DNA of 64,000 nt from the NCBI RefSeq assembly GCF_019649055.1, contig NW_026570275.1, positions 372,001 through 436,000 on the forward strand, read 5' to 3'. Source of the stretch: Paramacrobiotus metropolitanus (Eukaryota; Tardigrada; Eutardigrada; Parachela; Macrobiotidae). The translations under genes and the position numbers were made by a program. Below the pieces are notes generated by a model. The model did no database searches. It was not told where the DNA came from and saw only the letters and a program-made list of their open reading frames with translations. Positions 1 through 9,830 of the stretch are shown here, piece after piece (positions within the stretch are counted from its first letter, which is position 1; each line of letters starts with the position of its first letter).

Positions 1-78
1 GAGGACGTGACCACCCTGCTTACGGTCGGCGGTCTGTGTCTGAGCCGGATTTTAATTCGTAATTGAACTCACCTGGAC

Positions 79-478
79 TGCAGACTGACAGTGTGTCAAT
101 TTGAAATTTTGACGTCACTAACAAAAAGGGATTTTAGAGTGCGCCAACAGGAGAACTACGCATGCGCTGTGTTTCTGGTCGCGTGCTAAAATTTAAGGCG
201 GTAGAGTAATCCTGTGACCATAGCATAGAGCTACCGCTTAATTTAAGAATACCGTATGCATTTTATCACACGTTTTTTCCTCGTTTGCAGAAGATAGTTT
301 TCTGTAAATTTTTATGTATCTACCCAGTTAACAAACAGTACAGTTTGCGAATGCGCGCTGTTTAAAAAGTACCGGGATAAGCACTAGTTTCTATGGGCCT
401 ACGACAACTTCCCGTCGCACCTGAGTCGCACGGCTCCCAACCGCCGCAGGGCGCCATCCTGGCGAGAATCATCAATTC
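79..478 (+). repeat. Dispersed 0.4 kb repeat, copy A
   Basis: This stretch aligns almost end to end with 25754-26138 in the same orientation. Shared blocks include the sequences around CCAACAGGAGAACTACGCAT, TTTAAAAAGT-CCGGGA and CCGCCGCAGGGCGCCATCCT. The two copies differ by scattered substitutions and small indels, so they are old. No open frame is conserved between them. It may be a SINE, a solo LTR or a non-autonomous DNA element; I see no clear polIII boxes or terminal repeats. Confidence 0.8.
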
Positions 479-502
479 TTGCGTCGGCATCGCGCTTATC
501 TG

Positions 503-700
503 CAGTGTTGCTTTACTTAGTAAAAGTAAATAGTAAACCTTACTTAGTAAGCTTTTTTTGTGTTTTACTAATTAAGTAAAAAGTAAGTAGACTGCAAGAC
601 AGAAAAGTTAATAGTAAGTAAAAGTAAGAGCAGCCGAGTTGGAAAAAGTAAACAGTAAGTAACAGTAAGAGATACAGAATGGAAAAAGTTTAATTAGTAA
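503..700. repeat. AGTAA-rich hAT-like end fragment (left)
   Basis: The stretch starts CAGTGTTGC and continues with many AGTAA/TTACT units, the composition of the complete hAT-type MITE at 15399-16013. Similar AGTAAGTAA sequence lies at 4370-4463, on the far side of the Harbinger element. The two may be halves of one hAT-like element split by the Harbinger insertion. No matching 8-bp target duplication was found, so the pairing is an inference. Confidence 0.45.
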
Positions 701-1453
701 ATATAGATATTTTAGTTTACTATTTGTCAGCAACAAATATAACGCGGCCAACAGTACCAAAACTCTGTCAAACTCAATTTTTCGTAAGATTTACGTTTGG
801 CACTACAGGTTTCCTTCTGTAGCGCTGAATTTTCGCTGCAGCGGAGACGCTATCGAGCACTTAATGCGCGAGTTACGTGACTGTCAGATGGGCTCTAATA
901 TAATGCTCGTATAGTAAATGCATTGGCTTATTACAGTAATGAAATGTTGCTGATTTTGTTTGCTATCGGGGTACCATGCAATATTTTACATATACACGTC
1001 GGTTTGTCAAACACGATAGAAAGTAATCTGCGCACCACGAATACGGACCCTAATACTAATCTCCGCCTCTTTTGCGTGAGTCATAGCCCCATTCGTTTCG
1101 TACGATTCCGTAAAATACGGAATTTATGCTTTGAATCGTGTGTCTGTTGCGAAATGTTGCTGTGGAAGATGTAGTGGACCAATTTCCGTTTTGTTTTTGC
1201 AGAATGATAGAAAAAAGTATTTCCTACTTTCTGATATGTTTTGTCGGGCGATAAAAGCCAAAATAAACAATGAAAATATGAATCCCAGGAGCGCACCGAA
1301 ACAGGCTGTAAAATCTAATTTGGCCGCGGTATATTGCAATAATACACATAGGTTGCCTTGTGTGCACTGGCTCGTGTCAGTCGTGCGTTTATTTTCAAAT
1401 TATACGTAGTATTTTATTTTAATTTTTAACTTGTTGCTTCACGAACGTTCATA

Positions 1454-2612
1454 ATGGAAAAAACTCTAGTTAAAAAAACTTATAATCGATTCTACGCGAA
1501 AGTTGATTTGGCCTTGCTGGGTGAGGTCCAACATTTTAATCCCTATGCGGCTGAAAACAAGGAGAAAGCTTGGATGGATGTGGTGAAAAGTCTGAACGAT
1601 GCTGCTCTGTTTTCAAAGTCTCTGGACGTCCGAGCTGTGAAAGAAAGACTTAGCGTGCTCATCACGGCATTCCAGGCGAACGACCTGCAAAAGAAATTCC
1701 GAAGTGGAATGGAGGAGGATTACAACAAGATGGAGCAGCTACTCCAGGAAATTTTGACTCTTGTAAAGAGCGCCGATGAAACGCGTCAGCAGAAATCTAA
1801 GGCCCATGCTGAGCAAATGGCCATGCGCAAGCGGACAGCGGCCTTCATGGTTTCTGCAGGAGAGCACGGGCGAAAGAAGGGCGAGCAGGAAGCTCCTGAC
1901 GATGTCTCCGTTTTATCCGGTAAGAAGCTTAACAAGCAAAATAATTTTAAAAAATTACGTAAATGGATGTTAATGTACGGTATATACAAATGCACCTTTA
2001 AGTTCTTCTTGTAGATATCCAGTATTTCTGATTTCTTGAGAAAATATCGCTGATTTAGTTTGCGTTAGATTTCGAAGATTTTCAGTTTTAAATTTTCTAT
2101 TTTTTCTGACAGTTCCTGTAAGTACGTCACGTCAAACTTGATTGCTGGATTACGTAATTTCATAGGAATTTTATTACTTTTTGGACATTAACTTGCTCGT
2201 CTTGATGCACAAAATTTCAAACTATTACCGAGGCTTTTGAATTCTAGATGATGAAGATGCCATGAACGACTGGCTCAGCGCCAACGGCGGCGACATTCAA
2301 GATTGGCAAGAGGAAGTTCGTCTTCGACGGGCAGAAAAAGCAGCCACTGTCCCACAAATGTCAGAAGAGAAGAAATTCAAATCTTCCCGAGCTATGCGAA
2401 AAGATAAGGAAGCAGAAAGTGATATTATGTGGATGAATTTTATGAAAGAGCAGGACGAGAAAAAACTAAAATTCAAAGAACAGCAAGCCGCTGACGCAAA
2501 AGAGATCGAATTAAAAAAACTGGATATTGAACGTGAGAGAATTGCAGTTGAGAAATTAAAATGGCAGGCAATTCTAGGCCGGGGGTCAAATAACAATTTT
2601 TTTGATTTGTAA
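1454..2612 (+). CDS. Harbinger Myb/SANT-like accessory protein
   Basis: Two exons, 1454-1919 and 2248-2612, join in phase through a G|GTAAGA donor and a TTCTAG acceptor to give about 276 residues with no internal stop. The unspliced frame would end at 2014. The N-terminal 100 residues are tryptophan- and charge-rich and resemble the Myb/SANT-like domains of Harbinger accessory proteins. The middle is acidic (a DDEDAMNDW region starts exon 2). The last 80 residues are a highly charged coiled coil (EIELKKLDIERERIAVEKLK), as in many host and transposon MSANTD-type proteins. The ATG at 1454 is the first in frame. The function, DNA binding that recruits the transposase, is inferred from the neighbouring gene and family knowledge. 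The Myb assignment rests on layout and composition, not an alignment. Confidence 0.7.
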
Positions 2613-2714
2613 ATCTGATCTTTTCAAATTTTTGTTTTATTTGTTGTTTTATTTTGAGATGTTTTTTATTGAAATATTTTCTCCTTGTAGATTACCGAAA
2701 TTTATTTCCGATGT

Positions 2715-3925
2715 TTAACACAGGTATTCTTCCAGTGTTGGTGGTTCAACATTAAAATACTGACTTGCTTGGTTAGGGTACAAACAGTTACAACAATTTG
2801 TCAAAAAAACAGCCACACGAAAAATTTTGTTGACGGGTTTCTCGAATAACTTCATCTGTTTTCTGAAGTCCACAAAAGCGAATTTAACAACCACTTCCTT
2901 GAACCCCCATTCCACAGATTCCCGAACAGTTTTCATGGCATCGTTCTGGTGTCTCTTCACGCGGTTGTACGCTGTCTGAAGTTTTGAGTACGGCTTCCTT
3001 AAATAATCGTTCATTCCATAACCAGAATCTCCATATAGCGCGAATTTCCGGCAAAAGGTGCTCTGCATAGTTTTCAATTGCCCGAGCATTTTACTCTCTT
3101 GAAACATGCGACTGTCATGGACACTACCAGGTTCACCGCCGTACAGGTTGCAAATTAATCCTAAAGCAAAATGTCAGAACTTTAATAAATGTAACATCCA
3201 AAAATTATTGAAATGTACTAAATCTCAGTGAAAGAAGTTTAAAAAAACAATTACAAATTTACAGTAATTTATTAATTGAGAAAAAATATGAATTTACCGT
3301 TTGGTAGTAGAATAGACTGCCACTTGGTGCAGTGGAGACGTTTATGGCCGCTGTACATGATCTTCTGGTTATATGTTGGTCGGCAAATGGGGCGCGCCGT
3401 CCCGTCGATAAAGGCAAAAACATCAGGGAAGACACCTCCTTTCTGTGAGATAGCCGACGCGTACCCCGCGAGATCTTCTTCTGACAACCAGGGATGATCC
3501 AGGCGGGAAAGATGCTTCGACCACAAGCAATCCAGTATTGACAAGACCGCGTAGAAAATTCTCGACATGGAGCCTTGGGAACGGCCAAAAAATTTACGCA
3601 GTTCCATCCATCGATTTGGATAACACAGGCGGCGCAACAAAATGCACAAGGCCTCCACAGCATTTACACAGTCTCCTTCTGCAGTCCACACCAAATCCGG
3701 AATTTTAAGCGCCGTCGCCAACATAGGAAGATCATGCTTCATAAAGCGGAAAAAATCCCAGCATTCCTTCTCGCTTAAAGCATTCAGGCTAAATGATGCT
3801 GCACGCCATTCGTCATGAAAATATGTTTTTCGTCTCCGTCGAAGTATCTTACGTCGCAAAATTAAAAACAGCCGTCGAGAGATATTTTTCCGGAGATACA
3901 ACTTCATTAACGTAGCCAGTTTCAT
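2715..3925 (-). CDS. HARBI1-type DDE transposase
   Basis: Two exons, 3925-3298 and 3160-2715, join through a GTAAAT donor and a TTTAG acceptor, giving 357 residues, the usual length for this family. The splice rebuilds a PNG-LICNLYGG motif exactly at the junction, which supports the model. The catalytic triad is visible: Asp in FAFIDGTAR, Asp in GSVHDSRMF, and Glu in the RESVEWGF helix. The YSGHKR-H-TKWQS and LYGDSGYG motifs are also typical of DDE_Tnp_4/HARBI1 enzymes. The enzyme cuts and pastes the element into TWA-type 3-bp targets. No inactivating change is seen, so the copy could be active or domesticated; the flanking inverted repeats favour a transposon. Confidence 0.9.
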
Positions 3926-4369
3926 TTTTAAATAAACTAAAGCGAATCTGAATCATAAATATTTAAAATCACAATGTCAAGCTTTTTTTGGAACTGAAAT
4001 GCGACAGATAGGTGTGGTGATTTTGACATTTGTGGCAAGTGGTAAAACTGCTTCGAGGGCAGTTACGTTGCTCGCGTCTCGCTTCCGGCGCTAGCGGCCG
4101 AATACTCAAAAGCAGGCCGAATACCAATACAAACACGATTTTAATTTTGATCGGTATCGGGGTCCGTATTCGTGGTCAGCAGATTGCTTTCTGATAACTT
4201 TAAGCAAAACAAAACCGTTTCGAGGGAAAAATGCACTAGTCGAAGTACCAAATTTTCTGCATACTAGTAAAATGGTAGTTCAAGTAATAAATTTTTTACC
4301 TGCCGCTCTGTGAAAACAAGATTGCATATGTTAAAGAAATTGCTGCGCACGCGGTCCATGTAAAAACCT

Positions 4370-4463
4370 TACACGAATAGTAAATACTATTTTACTAGTA
4401 ATTACTAAGTAAGTAAAAAGTAAGTAAGGCTATGACGAAAAAGTAAAAAGTAAGTAACTTGCA
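4370..4463. repeat. AGTAAGTAA-rich fragment (right)
   Basis: Dense AGTAAGTAA and AAAAAGTAAGTAA units resemble those at 503-700 and at the ends of the hAT MITE at 15399-16013. The segment ends near AACTTGCACAGTAG, which only loosely mirrors the CAGTGTTGC start at 503. Confidence 0.45.
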
Positions 4464-5288
4464 CAGTAGAAGGAGTTGCGGGTGTACAGATATATACTAA
4501 GTGCAGCACATCATGATGCTGAAGATGTAGATGCAGATGGAAAATTGCTTCACATTCTTACAACATCGCAAGCGACGTATCCTAGAGTACTAGACAACTG
4601 CAAATATTGGCTTCGTAGTACTGTATCCGCCCGATAGATTTGCACCACAGAGTGTGGTATACGGAAAAATGCAAGTCCAATATACGCACTGTGCTCCGCG
4701 CATGAATTCAAGCAATTTTCGCTATGTTGCACTTGCCGCGAACCTTCTACACGCTTTTGCTGTTCTAATTTCTACCCTAGTTCTCGTATCATTTTCAACG
4801 TGTGATAAGTGTAGTAACAGAACACTTTCAGAGCTCTAAAAGATTTTCAATTTATAAATCTGGTTTGTTGTGGTTTTTAGGGTGCCCCTGGCAGGGGCAG
4901 GAGTTTTGTATTTCATTTGATTGAATGGCTCTATGGATTGCTGTTATGTTAGAGCTCTTATGAAGACTATGAAAATATTGGACAATAGTTTTTTCACAAG
5001 GAAGAAAGAAATTAGTTTTTCCACAAATATTATTCTAGAGAGTAATGATATCTGAAAGACGGGTGAGAAGTAGGAAATAGCAATAACAAGAAAAAGCAAA
5101 GTGTGCGCCGCATGGTGGCGGAAGGCTCGTGCTCAATACCCGGCCAGAGGAAGGCAGCGCCCGGATCTGAAAGTGGTGCATATATCTGGACACCCGCAAC
5201 TCCCTGTAGTGTGCAAATACTATGTACAACAGCTTGCGCGTCCACAGACAATGGCCAAAGTGTTGCCATTGCTGATCAATGGATGCCG
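4464..5288. other. Intergenic, nothing recognised
   Basis: Short open frames on both strands lack splice logic and family motifs. Composition is mixed. No RNA gene or repeat was recognised. Confidence 0.5.
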
Positions 5289-6437
5289 CCGGCAGAAAGG
5301 TTTACGGATCCGGCAGAAAGGTTTAAGCTTCAAAGATGCCGCCGGCAAAAAGGTTTACGCTGTCGTTAAAAAGGTTTACGCTTTCAATCAAAAAGGTTTA
5401 CGAGCAAACGTAAACGAAAAAGGCTTACGTAGCAATAACCTTTCAGCCGGATTTCGACCGGGTTAATGGTTCACGATCAAGAGGCTGGGTAAACCTTCCT
5501 GCCGAAATCCGGCAGAAAGGTTAATTCTACGAGTACGTAAACCTTTGTAATAAGCCCGTAAACCTTTTTGATTGACAGCGTAAACCTTTTCGTCGGCGGC
5601 ACCTTTAATGTGTAAACTTTTCCGTCAAACTGCGTTAACCTTTCTGCACGACCACAGTTTCCATTTTACGATGGTACAAAGACGTTATTGTGCGCATTAA
5701 GGTCGTCACGCTTCAGAGCAGTCATAATGGTGTCCTACGACAACGAATGCGGCCACTCTGGAAACTGCCACATGCATTTCGCTCTAAAGTTGTTGCCGTT
5801 TTAGTGTTCCAGTGTTCTGCACAGAGAAGTTGAAAGTTTACACGGCGAACTTTTTTACCACACGCATTGGAAGGACATATGGCTGTTATAAGTAGGAAAC
5901 TATTATAAGTAGGAAACCGGGCAGTAGATCGCCGGTTTAAAAACTTAATTGCTGGATAAAAAAATCACTTGATTTTATTGGGTAAGAGCCATCAATAAAA
6001 CGAAAAGTGCATACACTTGACACTTCTTTAAATCCTTCACATTTGCACTTCAAAAACTGCCGGAATTGTTAGCGTAGTCCGAAGGTTTAAGGAAGGATAT
6101 TATTTTTCTCTAACACGGCAGCATTTACTTTAACGACAGCCAAGCTCAAGCACTGCTTCTAAAATGTCTCAATAGGGAGATTGCGTACGTTTTTATGGCT
6201 ACCCCGAAGGCGCACAATACCGTCCTTTACAACATCGCAGAATAAAAATGATGGCCCGGCAGAAAGGTTTACGTTGTCAATGAAAAAGGTTTACGCATCC
6301 GGCAGAAAGGATTAAGCTTCAAAGGTGCCGCCGGCAGAAAGGTTAACGGATCCGGCAGAAAGGTTTACGTGGTTCGGCAGAAAGGTTTATGCGGCTTCTT
6401 TGATCGTAAACCATTAACCCGTAAACCTTTCTGCCGG
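5289..6437. mobile_element. Foldback element of GGCAGAAAGGTTTACG units
   Basis: The element starts CCGGCAGAAAGGTTTACG and ends with its reverse complement, CGTAAACCTTTCTGCCGG form. Two unit-rich blocks (about 5289-5650 and 6249-6437) carry many degenerate copies of the motif. In the first block, forward copies on the left face reverse copies on the right, so it can fold on itself. The roughly 600 bases between the blocks hold no convincing gene. The layout fits a non-autonomous foldback or MITE-type element with subterminal transposase-binding repeats. The superfamily is unknown. Confidence 0.65.
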
Positions 6438-6439
6438 TG

Positions 6440-6700
6440 ACACATGTCAACTGGTTTGCGGCATTTTGCACAAGAGTGTGCTTCACAGATTACTGCGCCC
6501 AGCCTAAGCCCGACTGAAGTCTTTAAAGTGTCGTCATCGTTCCGGTATGTGCCGAAGGCAGCGCATTCAACCAGATGCCGGCTTCCGGTTTGGACTGGGC
6601 AAGGAGGCGGGCTCTGTTGAGCCAATCAAATCGTTCGCGGACTTTGCAACTGGTTGAAAACAGCCAGTGAAATTTGAGAGGTTGAACAGAAGTTCTGCTC
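6440..6700 (-). pseudogene. Decayed reverse-transcriptase ORF, C-terminal piece
   Basis: Two overlapping minus frames together match the region downstream of the RT domain in a retroelement ORF common in invertebrates. One frame has NRARLLAQSKPEAGIWLNAL; the other has DDDTLKTSVGLRLGAVICEA followed by a CxxC-like stretch. A frameshift separates them, and the second frame runs into the foldback element. A + strand piece of the same domain region lies at 24440-25010. The family assignment is from memory of the motif order (ARLLA...GxWLxALP, then VGLRLG...C.PH.C) and was not tested by alignment. Confidence 0.6.
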
Positions 6701-6929
6701 AATTCAGGCTCGGTGTCGGATTGCACGTCCACCCCGTGGGCCCGTATAAATAATGGAGCTTAAACGAGGAATAACTTCTTAATGCCTCATCGTCTACGAA
6801 ACCAAAAATACTCCATAAATAGAGCAAGCTCTGATTAAAGAACGGTTCGGGGGCTGCCATCTCGTCCAAGTCGACTGACTGATAGAAAGCTGTAAAACCT
6901 CTTGCAAATCTGCGGTACATCTCACCCAT
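6699..6929 (-). other. Small unassigned open frame
   Basis: ATG-initiated frame of 76 residues containing DEMAAPEPFFNQSLLYLWSI, just upstream of the RT remnant on the same strand. I recognise no domain. It could be chance, or part of the same decayed element. Confidence 0.2.
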
Positions 6930-7113
6930 CTACGTCACAGGGGCGGGTACTACGCCACCGTGAAATCAATCCATTAGTTTCGGAATTTAAGCTGCAACTT
7001 GCAAAAGTAGTAATATTACATTAAACGATCTACGTTATTGATAGCTTTAGCGTAAAGTACTTCAAGTTTAGCAATTCACTTGCGAGTGTTCAACGTATGT
7101 TATTGTTGCGCAG

Positions 7114-9049
7114 ATTTGGAAAGTGATACACTGCAACCTGAGCCCGACATCCGAATCGGTCAGCTGACGCCTTCGCTCTTGAGCGAACTTTTGGCTTATC
7201 TGGATCTGCAATCACAGGCGACGGCAAAATGGTAAGCGCTGGTTTAGGTTATGACTAACTCTGTTCATCAACTTTTATTCGGTATCAGCCAGTGCGCATG
7301 TCAGATAAGCCTACTTCTATATAGATTTACGCTACTTAAAAGGGCCAAACTGAAATTTTGGGAAACACCCATAATCGTTAGACCATTGGCGATCTCGGGG
7401 ATGCGCTAAGTGTACCTAAAACAGCCGCTACATTTTCTCTGACTCATTATCGGTAGACTTGAGCGTTGTCTTATAAACGTCCTGGATCGATGTTTTCCGG
7501 TAAGTTCACGCATACTCCGGGTGGCGAGACGGATCAGTTCCGCGGAGGCTGTTCCAAATGTCCCCCGAGTGGTTAGACTGCCAGACGATAGAAAAGGTAT
7601 CCAAGACCAAAGCTTACTTTCGGCGCTTACTGTCTTAAGCCAGTTGCGCTGCCCTTCCGGCCGCAATCGAGCTAGCATATACGTGAGACACTGCCACAGC
7701 TCCCAACAAGTCTCATCCCAAACGATCACCTTACCATCGCGCACAGAGGTCAGGTTCACAGCGCGCTGCCGTTTGCTATCCTTGTCCGACAATCCAGACG
7801 GACTAGTTTTATTGATCGATTGCGGCTGTAAGGGTCTCATAGCAGTTGCGTGTATCGCCAGCGTATATAACAGTGACAGTGTTTGCAGTAAAACCCCATG
7901 TAACATGCACCATCAAATAAAGTTCACCACTTTATTAAGTGAACGCCGCTGGGAACCGGACTGTCCGGTAAACTGTGACACGGGAACAGTTTCCAAACCA
8001 GGAGCTTACCCGACCGTGATAGCATCAGATCAGCTTGCTCTTAGTAGTTCACGGAGAATGCATTGATTGTAAATGCAGCAGCTCTTAATCGTGTCATTGT
8101 TCCGCAGAGTGTGCGCTCTGTGGCAGCTGCTGCTAAGCAGTCTGCGCATGGCGGAACACATCAGCGTCAACGTGGACGCCTGCTGGCACCTGCAGGCAGA
8201 CATCAGCAACTGCTTCAAACTGGCAACACTGCTCTCCCGCTCGATTAATTGCACCACGATTAGCCTAACCTTCTCGGGAATCTTCCTCCCGGTGTACGCG
8301 GTATTTATAGGAGAACTGCTGGAACTCATGGAGATCCGACTTCGGATAATCGTCTTCAAAGGCCAGATCGTCTGTCAGCCGGAGAGCTTAGCGGGACCAA
8401 AGGAGCACCGACTGAAGCACGCGGCCATCAGGGTGCCAACCGAGTGCAAGCACCACTGCGAACGCGTGGCGTTGTATAACTGGACAGTGTCCGAACTGTT
8501 CGGCTTGGCAATGTATGAATTGTTTAGAGGGGGTCTAAAATTTAAAGGTGTCCTTCGCTGCCTGCCAGTAAAAGAGCTGGAGTTTATGAAAGACCTCTCG
8601 TGGGAATCGCACAAACTGGCCGTCGACAAGCTGGAGGTCCGCATTCCGCGGGTCCTTTTCAGATGCAGCGACGGCCGCATGCACATGGCCAGCCACTTCA
8701 TGCATGCTGTCAACGACAACTTCCCACCAGTCACGGCGGAGATGCTAGCAAAGGTCACGGCTGTGTACGCCCGCTGGGTACAGACTCTAGCGTATCCAGA
8801 TGAGTGGCAGACCATCCGCAACTATCTTTTCGTGTACGTAGTGTTTGACCAGTGCATACCACCATCGGTCTAAATTGCATACCGATCTGTTTCTTCGTAA
8901 AATGAAATCTCCCCATGATTTGTAGGTTCAGCGGCTTCAATGCCGACGGCAGCCCGCGAATGTGGGAAGAAGTTAACTTGCGGCTTCTGGATGTATACAC
9001 ATTGAGCAAAATGGCTATCTATGGAATTAACGAAGTGTTCGCTGTGTGA
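7114..9049 (+). CDS. F-box-like protein, split F-box, possibly a pseudogene
   Basis: Proposed exons are 7114-7231, about 8095-8851 and 8926-9049; the start exon was not found. Exon 1 ends in LTPSLLSELLAYLDLQSQ, the first half of an F-box. The next exon opens with RVCALWQLLLSS, the expected second half. The rest of exon 2 is a leucine-rich, fully open stretch, and the last exon encodes LRLLDVYTLSKMAIYG and ends at TGA. F-box proteins link substrates to SCF ubiquitin ligases through Skp1. Oddities: joining exon 1 to the CGCAG acceptor in frame makes a TGA at the junction, and the last donor (GTGCAT) is weak. The copy may therefore be dead or need a different splice. Alternatively a shorter protein starts at the ATG at 8073. 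A decayed relative lies at 9567-9830. Confidence 0.5.
7406..7906 (-). CDS. Putative secreted protein, antisense inside the F-box intron
   Basis: Uninterrupted frame of 166 residues from a true ATG. The N-terminus looks like a signal peptide (MLHGVLLQTLSLLYTLAIHA, cleavage likely after ATA). The remainder is basic and Ser/Thr-rich with tryptophans (DETCWELWQCL) and few cysteines. No family is recognised. It lies wholly within the large first intron proposed for the F-box-like gene, on the opposite strand. An overlapping + frame at 7521-8066 is also long, so chance is a real alternative. Confidence 0.35.
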   Translation of the reverse strand: MLHGVLLQTLSLLYTLAIHATAMRPLQPQSINKTSPSGLSDKDSKRQRAVNLTSVRDGKVIVWDETCWELWQCLTYMLARLRPEGQRNWLKTVSAESKLWSWIPFLSSGSLTTRGTFGTASAELIRLATRSMRELTGKHRSRTFIRQRSSLPIMSQRKCSGCFRYT

Positions 9050-9566
9050 GACTCAGAAGGACCACTGCGCTTCTCTCTCGGTTACCTAAATTTGTTGACG
9101 TATTCAACGTATTCAAATTAAATCTTACCATGGTCAGCGCGGAATACTTTGATCGCGGCCAATGTTCACCTACAGAAGCACAGATATTATAACTCAACAT
9201 AACAACAACTTTGTGGGAAAATATCGTATGCAGCCGCGGCAGTCACGCAGTTACGACGGCATATAGTGAGACCCCGCATTATTCATGTGAAACTCGGATT
9301 ACCTTATTATGTTTTTTTTTCCTAGCTTTTGATTCTTTTGGTTTTCTCAAATTTTCCGACTTTTTTCTGACAACTGATCGATCACATGAAACCATTAATT
9401 TTATCAGCTTCAGAATGTTTTGACAATATTGACCTGCTGCAGAACGCTTCATGACATTTTTGCGATAATTTGTTTCTTGGGCGACAACATTTTACGGAGA
9501 ATGAGCTGTGTCCCATGATTCCCATCCGCTAAGCCTGCAAACTCCAGATGCATCTGATTTTCGGCC
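9050..9566. other. AT-rich intergenic DNA
   Basis: T-rich sequence downstream of the F-box-like stop. No gene or repeat was recognised. Confidence 0.5.
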
Positions 9567-9830
9567 TCAACAATCGCTATTAATTGCACGGTATTCTGTA
9601 TTTGTCACGTTATGTACTCCCATCGAATAGCCCTTCAATCCTTGATGATAGGCGTCAGAGCACACACGTAGGAAGCCCAGCGCCCACAAACATCCGTGGC
9701 CTTTACCAGCACCCCTAGTGACCAACAGGAAGTTGTCGTTCAGAGCATGTACAATTATAATGAGCGTGGAAATACGCATTCTGCCTTTGGTGCACATCAG
9801 AAGCAGCCTCGGAAATATTTTGGTTTTCAT
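9567..9830 (-). pseudogene. Rotted fragment of the F-box-type gene
   Basis: The minus frame contains GRMRIS...VHALNDNFLLVT, a degenerate version of GRMHMASHFMHAVNDNFPPVT from the exon at 8095-8851. Both are followed by a GKGHGCLWALG-type stretch, which in the parent is read in another frame, so the copy carries a frameshift. Opposite orientation a few hundred bases away suggests an old inverted duplication. Confidence 0.7.

Larger units (their letters stand above)
1019..4191. mobile_element. PIF/Harbinger DNA transposon, apparently intact
   Basis: Imperfect inverted repeats at 1019-1058 and 4150-4191 share a block around CCACGAATACGGACCC. They enclose the two genes expected of this superfamily: a Myb/SANT-like accessory protein on + and a HARBI1-type DDE transposase on -, arranged tail to tail. 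Both reading frames are open after removing one intron each. I could not fix the outer termini or the 3-bp target duplication, so the true ends may lie some bases further out. Known biology: the Myb-like protein helps the transposase enter the nucleus and bind the ends. Confidence 0.8.

Noticed and set aside
1081-1409. Overlapping frames on both strands left of the Myb-like gene
   Set aside because: They lie within the Harbinger 5' region, start at non-ATG codons in part, and have no motif.
7521-8066. + frame of 181 codons
   Set aside because: Its start codon is not ATG, it has no motif, and it overlaps the minus frame with a signal peptide and the F-box intron.
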